Positions 57,517 to 64,000 of a stretch of 64,000 nucleotides of DNA are shown in pieces. A program made the translations under genes and the position numbers. Position 1 is the stretch's first letter; every line of letters begins with the position of its first letter. The stretch is taken from NCBI RefSeq assembly GCF_021390545.1, contig NZ_JAJUWR010000016.1, positions 62,001 through 126,000 on the forward strand, read 5' to 3'. Origin of the DNA: Algoriphagus sp. AGSA1. Lineage in GTDB: Bacteria; Bacteroidota; Bacteroidia; Cytophagales; Cyclobacteriaceae. The notes under the pieces were generated by a model, which worked only from the letters and a program-made list of their open reading frames with translations, ran no database searches and was not told the origin of the DNA.

Positions 57517-57915
57517 ATGGATAATGATATCAGGTGGAAGCAGAGACTGGAAAATTTCTCCAAGGCGGTTAAATTATTGGAGGAAGTTCAATCCTTAGAT
57601 TTAAGAAAAACCTCTCAGCTGGAAAAAGAAGGGATTATTCAGCGTTTTGAATTCACGCTGGAATTGGGCTGGAAGACGTTAAAAGATAGGATGGAGTCAG
57701 ATGGCTTGGTGCTGAATCAGATTTCTCCAAAAATGGTAGTCAAAGAAGCATACAAAGCTAAGTATATCGACGAAATAGAAATCTGGATAGATATGATCAA
57801 TGACCGTAATTTGCTTAGCCATACGTATGATTTTACAGTCATGGAAGAAGTTATTCCTGATATACAGAAACGGTATTCTGCTGCATTATCGACATTACTA
57901 AAGACCTTGTTGTGA
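57517..57915 (+). CDS. HEPN-family toxin-like protein (HI0074 type)
   Basis: 132 residues, all helical. RNLLSH (Rx4H) followed by TYDF is the HEPN catalytic and interface motif; FEFTLELGWKTLKDRM matches the HI0074 or nucleotidyltransferase substrate-binding group. It lies 8 bases upstream of a MNT nucleotidyltransferase. Such pairs are type VII toxin-antitoxin systems in which the MNT adenylylates and silences the HEPN RNase. The toxin assignment follows from family knowledge. Confidence 0.82.
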   Translation: MDNDIRWKQRLENFSKAVKLLEEVQSLDLRKTSQLEKEGIIQRFEFTLELGWKTLKDRMESDGLVLNQISPKMVVKEAYKAKYIDEIEIWIDMINDRNLLSHTYDFTVMEEVIPDIQKRYSAALSTLLKTLL

Positions 57916-57923
57916 ATTGAACC

Positions 57924-58235
57924 ATGAAGTTCGGACTGACAAATAAGGCTCAGAAAATCATCATTGATATTTTTAAGAAATATCCCGAAGTAGGACACGT
58001 TCTTATCTATGGTTCTAGAGCCAAAGGGACACATTCAAACAGAAGTGACTTAGACTTGGTTATTTCAGACCGGGAAATTGATCGATTTACCTTGGGAAAA
58101 TTACTTTCTGATATCAACGAAAGTGATTTTCCTTATACGATTGATTTACAGATTATTGATAGGATTCAAAATAAAAATCTACTTGATCATATTCATAGGA
58201 TGGGAAAGTCTTTTTATAGAAAAGAGAAAGCTTGA
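57924..58235 (+). CDS. MNT-type minimal nucleotidyltransferase (antitoxin)
   Basis: 103 residues. GSRAKGTHSNRSDLD fits the GS-x10-DxD motif of minimal nucleotidyltransferases. It would adenylylate the HEPN partner encoded just upstream. A terminator follows at 58268. Confidence 0.85.
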   Translation: MKFGLTNKAQKIIIDIFKKYPEVGHVLIYGSRAKGTHSNRSDLDLVISDREIDRFTLGKLLSDINESDFPYTIDLQIIDRIQNKNLLDHIHRMGKSFYRKEKA

Positions 58236-58267
58236 TCATTAGTTATAGGAATCAGTGTTTTATGGTC

Positions 58268-58313
58268 AAGAGCCAAGAAATGTGATACGCATTCAAGTTC
58301 TTGGCTCTTTTTT
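58268..58313 (+). terminator. Terminator of the HEPN/MNT pair
   Basis: AAGAGCCAAGAA (58268-58279) and TTCTTGGCTCTT (58298-58309), 12-bp perfect arms, loop of 18, then T residues. It lies before the convergent YitT gene. Confidence 0.8.
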
Positions 58314-58362
58314 CTTGCTTCTAAAGTCTAACATCTCGCTCCTTAAGTCTAGCTACTATTTT

Positions 58363-59268
58363 CTAATGCAACGGTCTCTTTTTAATCATCCCGCCTTTTG
58401 TGTCCTTGATCGGATATTGGATTACAAATGCTTTTGGGTCGATTTTAGTGATTTCCATCAGGATTTTGGTGGCTTCAAGCCTGGTAATCACACAGAATAG
58501 CACTTTGCGGTCAGGAAGTTCGTTTGCCTTATCACCATAACCCCCGTCGGATTTCAAGACTGTGACACCGCGACCCAAATCGTACGAAATCATATGTTTG
58601 ATGGCTTCATTATGTGGAGACATGATCATCACACCGAGATATTCCTCTACCCCGTTGATGATGAAGTCCACCGTTTTAGAAGCGGAAAAATAGGTCAACA
58701 TCGAATACATGGCCGTCTCTATACCTACAAAAACCGCCGCTACGATAAACAGGCAAACATTGAAGATGGTGATGAAATCACCCACAGTAAGGCTGGATTT
58801 TCTACTTACAGAGATGGCCAAAACCTCAGTGCCATCAATGACCGCTCCGCCCCGTATGGCAAATCCTATACCGCTGCCTAAGAAAAAACCTCCAAAAACC
58901 GCTATAAGCAGTTTGTCTGCGGTGATGGCCGGCACTTCTATGTAGTGGACAAGCAGAGCCAGTCCAAAAATCGCCAAAGTACTTTTAATGGCAAAAGGGA
59001 CGGAGACCTGTCGGGCGCCCAGCAGAATAAAGGGAAGGTTTACCAGAAGGATCAGAACAGATAAATTTACAGGGGTGAGCATCTCCAGAAGCAAGGACAT
59101 GCCCATAGCGCCCCCATCAAAAAATCCATTGGGCAGTAAAAAACCCTTCAGGCCTATGCTGGCCATCACTACTCCAATAGCAATGAAGAGTCCGTCTTTG
59201 ATTTGCCTCCAAATTGTTATCCTCTTCACCAATTCGCTGTCCTGGATTTTTAAAAGTCGCTGAACCAT
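58363..59268 (-). CDS. YitT-family membrane protein (DUF161/DUF2179)
   Basis: 301 residues. Hydrophobic segments from about 28 to 190 (five to six passes) belong to the YitT/DUF161 family, with LPNGFFDGGAMGMSLLLE and GSGIGFAIRGGAVIDGTEVLA as typical blocks. The C-terminal DUF2179 domain (about 215-290) includes ITRLEATKILMEITKIDPKAFV. Transport is suggested for the family but substrates are unknown. Confidence 0.88.
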   Translation of the reverse strand: MVQRLLKIQDSELVKRITIWRQIKDGLFIAIGVVMASIGLKGFLLPNGFFDGGAMGMSLLLEMLTPVNLSVLILLVNLPFILLGARQVSVPFAIKSTLAIFGLALLVHYIEVPAITADKLLIAVFGGFFLGSGIGFAIRGGAVIDGTEVLAISVSRKSSLTVGDFITIFNVCLFIVAAVFVGIETAMYSMLTYFSASKTVDFIINGVEEYLGVMIMSPHNEAIKHMISYDLGRGVTVLKSDGGYGDKANELPDRKVLFCVITRLEATKILMEITKIDPKAFVIQYPIKDTKGGMIKKRPLH

Positions 59269-59470
59269 AGTCCGAAATTAGAATTTTAAATGGAGTGTAA
59301 TATCCTCTGTCAAAACATACTTGAAAATAAATAGCTAACTTAAACAGTGTATTGGTGTATTCCAGTTTTGAATGAAGATTTCTAAAATGAAAATTTTAGA
59401 CCCTTGATGTTGTTAATCTGTTATTGATTTATGGGAAATGGTAAAAATTTGAACCTAAATCCATTAATTC

Positions 59471-59501
59471 TTTGACAATTACTATTTTTCATCTATCTTT
59501 T
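59471..59501 (+). promoter_or_regulatory. Promoter of the ATP-grasp/alpha-E operon
   Basis: TTTG (59471-59474), 19 bases, TATCTTTT (59494-59501; 7 of 8 to TAnnTTTG), 28 bases before the ATG at 59529. Confidence 0.5.
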
Positions 59502-59528
59502 TGAAGCGTCCATTATTATAAAAAATAT

Positions 59529-60953
59529 ATGAAGATTGAAGGCTACAGTACAGGGGGACATTATGATGAGATGATTTCTATAGAAGGGGAAATCAGAGAG
59601 CATTACCGTGAATTTTACTCGCATCTGAAAAAGACCAGTTCCCGGAAGATGAACCAGTTGCAACACTCGGCCAATCAAACCCAGCGGTCTATGGGTATGA
59701 CCTTCAACGTCTATCATGATAATCAGGGAATGGAGAAAATCCTTCACTTGGACATTATCCCCAGGATTATCCCAAATACAGAGTGGCAGAAGTTGGAAGC
59801 TGGGCTAAAGCAGCGTACCAAGGCGTTGAATCTATTTCTGCAGGATATCTATAATGAGCGGAGGATCCTAAATGATGGTGTGGTGCCTTCAGATCTCATA
59901 CTGAAAAGCAAGGATTACCTGACACCTTGTATTGGTCTCACTCCCCCCAAAGGGATATGGTGCCATATCACCGGGACTGATTTGGTGAAAAGCAAAGACG
60001 GGGAATATTACATCTTGGAGGACAACCTCCGCTGTCCCTCAGGAGTGTCTTATATGCTGGAAAGCCGTGAGATCATAAAACGCGTTTATCCCGATATTTT
60101 TAATCAAAAAGGAGTAATGCCGGTTTCTAATTATCCGACAAGACTGCTCCGTATGCTTCAGAATCTTTCGGATAAGCTAAAACCTGTGGTCGGTGTTTTG
60201 ACCCCCGGGATATACAATTCCGCCTATTATGAGCATTCTTATCTGGCGTTGCAAATGGGCGTAGAGCTGGTCAATGGAGTGGATTTGATCGTGGAGAATA
60301 AAAAAGTCTATATGCAGACCACCAAGGGGCTGCAGCAGATCGATGTACTTTATAGAAGGATAGACGATACGTTTTTGGATCCTACTACCTTCAATCCAGA
60401 GTCCATGCTGGGTGTGCCAGGTCTGTTTGAGGCCTACAAAGCCGGCAACATTGCAATGGCCAATGCACCTGGGACAGGGGTGGCGGATGACAAGGCTGTG
60501 TATGCCTATGTCCCAAAAATCATTAAGTATTACCTGGACGAAGAGCCTATTCTGAATAATGTGCCAACCTACCTCTGTAGGGAGGAGCAGGATAGGCAAT
60601 ACGTGTTGGACCATATAGAAGAATTGGTGGTAAAGGAAACCAATGCTGCGGGCGGATACGGCATGCTTATCGGGCCAAAGGCTACTGCCGAAGAGCATAA
60701 TGCCTTTAGGGAGCTAGTAAAAAATAATCCATCAAACTATATCGCTCAGCCAACTTTGTCTCTATCTACAGTACCCACATTATGCGAAGATGGGGTAAGC
60801 GGAAGGCATGTGGATTTACGTCCATACATTTTATATGGGGAGGACATAGAAGTGATACCAGGCGCACTGACCAGGGTAGCTCTGAAAAAAGGTTCACTGG
60901 TGGTGAACAGTTCTCAGGGAGGTGGTAGTAAAGATACTTGGGTGTTATATTAA
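59529..60953 (+). CDS. Circularly permuted type 2 ATP-grasp protein
   Basis: 474 residues. YYILEDNLRCPSGVSYMLESRE and LRCPSGVSYMLE, then PGTGVADDKAVYAYVPKIIKYYL and VVKETNAAGGYGMLIGPKATAEE, fit the DUF404/DUF407 (CP_ATPgrasp) family. Such enzymes form amide bonds, often modifying peptides; the actual substrate is unknown. It is followed 15 bases later by an alpha-E domain protein. The transglutaminase-like gene commonly found beside this pair is absent. Confidence 0.88.
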   Translation: MKIEGYSTGGHYDEMISIEGEIREHYREFYSHLKKTSSRKMNQLQHSANQTQRSMGMTFNVYHDNQGMEKILHLDIIPRIIPNTEWQKLEAGLKQRTKALNLFLQDIYNERRILNDGVVPSDLILKSKDYLTPCIGLTPPKGIWCHITGTDLVKSKDGEYYILEDNLRCPSGVSYMLESREIIKRVYPDIFNQKGVMPVSNYPTRLLRMLQNLSDKLKPVVGVLTPGIYNSAYYEHSYLALQMGVELVNGVDLIVENKKVYMQTTKGLQQIDVLYRRIDDTFLDPTTFNPESMLGVPGLFEAYKAGNIAMANAPGTGVADDKAVYAYVPKIIKYYLDEEPILNNVPTYLCREEQDRQYVLDHIEELVVKETNAAGGYGMLIGPKATAEEHNAFRELVKNNPSNYIAQPTLSLSTVPTLCEDGVSGRHVDLRPYILYGEDIEVIPGALTRVALKKGSLVVNSSQGGGSKDTWVLY

Positions 60954-60968
60954 TTTAAAGGAAATCGT

Positions 60969-61955
60969 ATGCTGAGTAGAGTAGCAAACAGTATTTATTG
61001 GCTGGGAAGATATTTAGAAAGAGCAGAAAACTATGCCCGTTTTATTGATGTGAATTTCAATTTGATGCAGGATCTGCCAATGGATATGAAAGAGCAGTGG
61101 CACCCATTGATCGCCGCCACGGGTGACTTGGTGCTTTATGAGAAGAAATATTCGGGTTATGATCGAAACCAGGTGTTGTTTTTTTTAGGGTTTGACTCGG
61201 AAAATCCCAATTCGATGATTTCTACCATTACAAACGCCCGGGAGAATGCCCGGGTAATCCGTGAAAACCTAAATAAAGAAACCTGGGAGAAAGCCAACGA
61301 GCTATATTACATGCTTCAGAACGGATTGGAAAAGAAAGTGTGGAAGAAGGAAGACCCTAGGCCATTTTTCGAGAAAGTAAAAAACCAGATTCTCCTGATT
61401 TATGGGATTGCGGATAGCAGTGTGGCCAGGATAGAGGGATGGTATTTTAGGCAGCTTGGACAATACCTTGAGCGAGCCGATAAAACCTCCAGAATTCTGG
61501 ACGTAAAATACCATATTCTTCTTCCCTCTGACCAGGAAGTAGGAACTCCTTTGGATTTTCTTCACTGGATGGCATTGCTGAAATCCGTCACGGCTTTCAA
61601 TACCTACCGCAGGCTGTATGGGAACATAGATTCGGCGAGTGTGGTTGAGTTTTTAGTTCTGAATAAATATTTTCCGCGGTCGATTTACTTCTGTCTGAAA
61701 GAGGCCGAAAAATGCCTACATAACATTTCCGGGAATATGGGGGTGGGCTACATTAACTCTGCTGAGAAAGCAATGGGAGAGCTGCGTTCTAAACTTGAAT
61801 TTGCCGAAGTGGGAGAGATTATCAATTTTGGACTACATGAATATTTGGATACCCTTCAGTTGAAAATCAACCATATTTCCAATCAGGTAGATGCCAACTT
61901 CTTTACGATCAAAGATAATCAGATCTACCAGACCCAGAATCAGGTTCAAAACTGA
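60969..61955 (+). CDS. Alpha-E domain protein (DUF403)
   Basis: 328 residues, helical: MLSRVANSIYWLGRYLERAENYARFIDVNFNL is the family start, and YFRQLGQYLERADKTSRILDVKYHIL the internal repeat. It lies 15 bases after the ATP-grasp gene, and the two are almost always paired. The molecular role of alpha-E proteins is unknown, but a partner role for the ATP-grasp ligase is likely. Confidence 0.88.
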   Translation: MLSRVANSIYWLGRYLERAENYARFIDVNFNLMQDLPMDMKEQWHPLIAATGDLVLYEKKYSGYDRNQVLFFLGFDSENPNSMISTITNARENARVIRENLNKETWEKANELYYMLQNGLEKKVWKKEDPRPFFEKVKNQILLIYGIADSSVARIEGWYFRQLGQYLERADKTSRILDVKYHILLPSDQEVGTPLDFLHWMALLKSVTAFNTYRRLYGNIDSASVVEFLVLNKYFPRSIYFCLKEAEKCLHNISGNMGVGYINSAEKAMGELRSKLEFAEVGEIINFGLHEYLDTLQLKINHISNQVDANFFTIKDNQIYQTQNQVQN

Positions 61956-61983
61956 TTAATTGGGTTTGGTTGAAGCCCATTGA

Positions 61984-62754
61984 CTAATCAGCAAAAATTC
62001 CGTTTTTAGGCTTTTCGAATACCTCTGCGTCAAATTCCTCATCCAGCAATAAGGGATCGGCAAAGGAGACCTGGTATCGTAATGTCTTTGTGGAATCATT
62101 TTCAAAGGTATAACCAGTAAGGATTCTAGGAAAATAAACTCCATCCGCACTACGGTAATCTTCATATTTAAGCGCGCTAAGTGGAGGGTTTTCATTTCCA
62201 AAGAAGGTCACGGTATAGAGTAAGTATTCTAGCCTGTTTGTGTCTGGGTTTATTAGCATGAAATATTGATCTTTTGGGCTCGATCCTATAGTAGGTTCAA
62301 ACGTTGCCTGAAAAGTAGGGTACTCTTTTCCGTTTAATCGTCTGTCTTCTACTTTCTCCACTGTCACTCCAGGGTCAGTAAACACAAAGGGGATGTTGAA
62401 AAAATAAAAGTATAAATTGTGATAAAACTTCAGAGACTGTCCTTTATAGGCTTCTCTGTTTGGGCTGATCCAGGTCTGGTTCCCGTCATATCCCATTTCA
62501 AATTCTGAATTGGAAAGTCGGATTTTGCGGCTATCGAGGTTGATAAATGCATTTTCTTCTACCAGTACGCCCTCGTGGATCATAGCGTAGCTTTCCGCTT
62601 TGGCCTGGTGCCATTTCTTCCAGTTCCCATGTGCTTCCAGCACCGCGGTGAATTCCGGGGCAAGATCAGGAAGAGGTTTCTCAGCTCTTTTTTGGCAGGA
62701 AAAGATAGAAACCAAAAGGATTATGGTACCAAAACACTGATAAAATTTGCGCAT
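61984..62754 (-). CDS. DUF6503-family lipoprotein
   Basis: 256 residues with a lipobox ending at Cys20 (VSIFSC). The body is beta-rich and shows SYAMIHEGVLVEENAFINLDSRKIRLSNSEFEMGYDGNQTWISPN and LNGKEYPTFQATFEP..GSSPKDQYFMLINPDTNRLEYLLYTVT, resembling LolA/LolB-like folds seen in DUF6503. Function unknown; it may carry lipids or a hydrophobic ligand. It converges with the alpha-E gene (28-base gap). Confidence 0.75.
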   Translation of the reverse strand: MRKFYQCFGTIILLVSIFSCQKRAEKPLPDLAPEFTAVLEAHGNWKKWHQAKAESYAMIHEGVLVEENAFINLDSRKIRLSNSEFEMGYDGNQTWISPNREAYKGQSLKFYHNLYFYFFNIPFVFTDPGVTVEKVEDRRLNGKEYPTFQATFEPTIGSSPKDQYFMLINPDTNRLEYLLYTVTFFGNENPPLSALKYEDYRSADGVYFPRILTGYTFENDSTKTLRYQVSFADPLLLDEEFDAEVFEKPKNGIFAD

Positions 62755-62902
62755 AAGTAAAGTAGTTGGGTTCTCAAATTAACATGAAAATATGTTCTTT
62801 TACCAATGCTGTTTTTTAGCACGACAAGATTCCCTTACAGAGAAAGCTGCATGATTTAGTGCTTTATGAGCAGGGATGAACATTGAGCGTCTATACTGTT
62901 CA

Positions 62903-63064
62903 GGGCATGCTGAAAAATGCCAGTAATAGATTAAAAACTATAGTTTTGACTGAATGGCTTGTTTTTCATGCGAGCTGTTTTCAGCTAGTGCAAGTTTTTT
63001 GGCAGCAAGAGGTCTTGATCCCTGCATCTGAATATCCCAAAATCGTGATTTTCAAGCTAGCCCC
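62903..63064. mobile_element. MITE-like element, copy 3 (truncated)
   Basis: Begins GGGCATGCTGAAAAATGCCAG, matching the reverse complement of the right end of copy 1, and follows it through TTTTCATGCG, AGTGCAAGTTT and GATTTTCAAGCTAG. Only about the first half is present; the other terminal repeat is lacking. In place of the ATCATT hairpin it has AAAACTATAGTTTT, a different palindrome at the same position. Confidence 0.6.
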
Positions 63065-63077
63065 AGCCATGTCAAGG

Positions 63078-63105
63078 AAAAAAAACACCCAAGCACTGCC
63101 TGGGC
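63078..63105 (-). terminator. Terminator of the AEC transporter gene
   Basis: On the minus strand CCCAGGCAGTGCTTGGG (CCCA/TGGG with inner GC pairs) is followed by TG and eight T residues. It lies about 50 bases after the stop at 63153. Confidence 0.55.
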
Positions 63106-63152
63106 ATTTTCCTTTGTTCAAACCTATCGATTGTATTATTGGCCTCTCTTTT

Positions 63153-64000
63153 TTAATCTGCTGGCCTCTCTTTTAATTCTTTGTCTCTAAGGCTGTCAAA
63201 ACTGAAATCGGTGCTTTTGATCCATTGGATGGCTTTGGGCACTGTGGCAGTTACGAGAAGTAAGGCACCTATGGAAAATACATGAATGGGGTAAGTAAAA
63301 TAGCTCCCAGAAGTGAATATGCCTAAAACCAGTAAGGTGCTATATGGCATAGATACCGCCAAGACATTTATGCCCATTTCGAGGTCAAAGGTTGGATTGT
63401 CTTTCTGGGCTTCATTGTCGTATTCGAATTTTCGGATCGCCGACATATGTGCAAATGGCCAAAAACTCACCGCACTTTGAGGAAATACTACGGCCAATAG
63501 GACAGCGGCCTCTGAAGGCATAGGTACAAGCCAGATGAATAGTCCACTGAGTAGAAAGGTGATACCCGCTCTGAAAGTAAGCAGGGATGCGATCATCCTT
63601 AGCTGGTCCCATTTGAAAATCACAGCTATACCGATAAACAGTAGTACCAAAGGTGTCATCATATCCTTCATCATCAGGATGGATTCACTGAGGAACCCTG
63701 GCATACTTTCCAGATTAAACCCGAAGCCAAGCAGGGCTATAGCCACAAGAATCACTAAATTGATCGGCTCGCTCACCATAGCAATCAGCAGTTCCTTTAC
63801 TTTCTGCCCATTGGATTTTGCTTCGAGCTTTTGGTTTTTGTAATACCAGGACATGGCCAGCAAGTAGGCTAAAACCAGCACAAATAGTTTGTTTCCTATA
63901 TCTGCCAATGCAGCCCACGCCAATACATCATCCCCTAGGTATTCTACGATAAATGGGAAGCAAGTAAGCCCGGGAGCCAAGGAAGGGAGAAGCAGCATCA
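63153..64000 (-). CDS. AEC-family transporter, C-terminal part
   Basis: About 281 residues are visible, all within a frame that extends beyond base 64000. An ATG at 63998 is in frame but lies inside what looks like a membrane segment (LLLPSLAPGLTCFPFIVEYLG), so the true start is probably outside. Hydrophobic segments at about 30-48, 70-92, 110-125, 138-158, 168-185, 218-235 and 240-260 fit the auxin efflux carrier family, which moves small organic anions. A predicted terminator follows. Confidence 0.75.
   Translation of the reverse strand, partial: MLLLPSLAPGLTCFPFIVEYLGDDVLAWAALADIGNKLFVLVLAYLLAMSWYYKNQKLEAKSNGQKVKELLIAMVSEPINLVILVAIALLGFGFNLESMPGFLSESILMMKDMMTPLVLLFIGIAVIFKWDQLRMIASLLTFRAGITFLLSGLFIWLVPMPSEAAVLLAVVFPQSAVSFWPFAHMSAIRKFEYDNEAQKDNPTFDLEMGINVLAVSMPYSTLLVLGIFTSGSYFTYPIHVFSIGALLLVTATVPKAIQWIKSTDFSFDSLRDKELKERPAD

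Overview
The window looks like a chromosomal segment from a member of the Bacteroidota, most likely Cytophagales close to Cyclobacteriaceae (Algoriphagus-like). This is inferred from Bacteroidota-type promoters (TTTG then about 19 nt then TAnnTTTG) before several genes, a lipoprotein with an LES-like acidic start (SCEKEE), outer-membrane proteins ending in aromatic beta-signals, a single-chain PurL, an IS200-like RAYT with REP arrays, and the protein families present. No 16S gene is in the window, so the genus is a guess.

Layout. 1-11106: housekeeping and envelope genes. These are dxr-rseP (isoprenoid synthesis and site-2 protease), an outer-membrane protein plus Kelch/IPT lipoprotein pair, lon, hslU and an SDR reductase. 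11107-23397: a mixed stretch with a first MITE-like element, a SixA-like phosphatase, a cold-shock protein, a large MscS-type channel, a DegP-type protease, a serine beta-lactamase-like hydrolase, a DUF6600-like secreted protein, a second MITE-like element, a beta-carbonic anhydrase, an NAD(P)H oxidoreductase, a small membrane protein and a Crp-type regulator. 23756-35110: an accessory region. It holds a DUF4411/PIN-ImmA/IrrE pair, two paralogous XRE regulators (25558-25974 minus, 31553-31954 plus) with palindromic repeats upstream of each, a DUF922-like HExxH protein with a membrane partner, a 427-residue orphan, a DUF4238 protein, an HNH-like protein and an AT-rich two-gene membrane module.

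35369-41100: purL, then a RAYT (REP-associated tyrosine transposase) with three REP arrays and tRNA-Pro(GGG). 41192-47829: a TetR-TolC-adaptor-RND efflux operon with a good promoter and a candidate operator. 47969-57386: a solitary NusG-like (UpxY/RfaH type) factor, an outer-membrane protein, dapA-xseA-xseB, ligA with an insertion of about 140 residues, a second TetR and metG. 57517-64000: a HEPN/MNT toxin-antitoxin pair, a YitT membrane protein, a circularly permuted ATP-grasp/alpha-E pair, a DUF6503 lipoprotein, a truncated third MITE-like element and the C-terminal part of an AEC-type transporter.

The strongest novel signals are non-coding. (1) Five units of about 90 nt, each with three hairpins of conserved spacing but different, compensating stem sequences, lie in alternating orientation upstream of the two XRE paralogs. 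(2) A 160-304 bp MITE-like family has GGGC..GCTGAAAAA terminal inverted repeats. (3) REP dimers with 13-31-13 nt spacing surround their likely RAYT. Protein-level oddities include the LigA insertion, the orphan NusG paralog and the unrecognised accessory genes. No CRISPR array, rRNA or prophage was seen.
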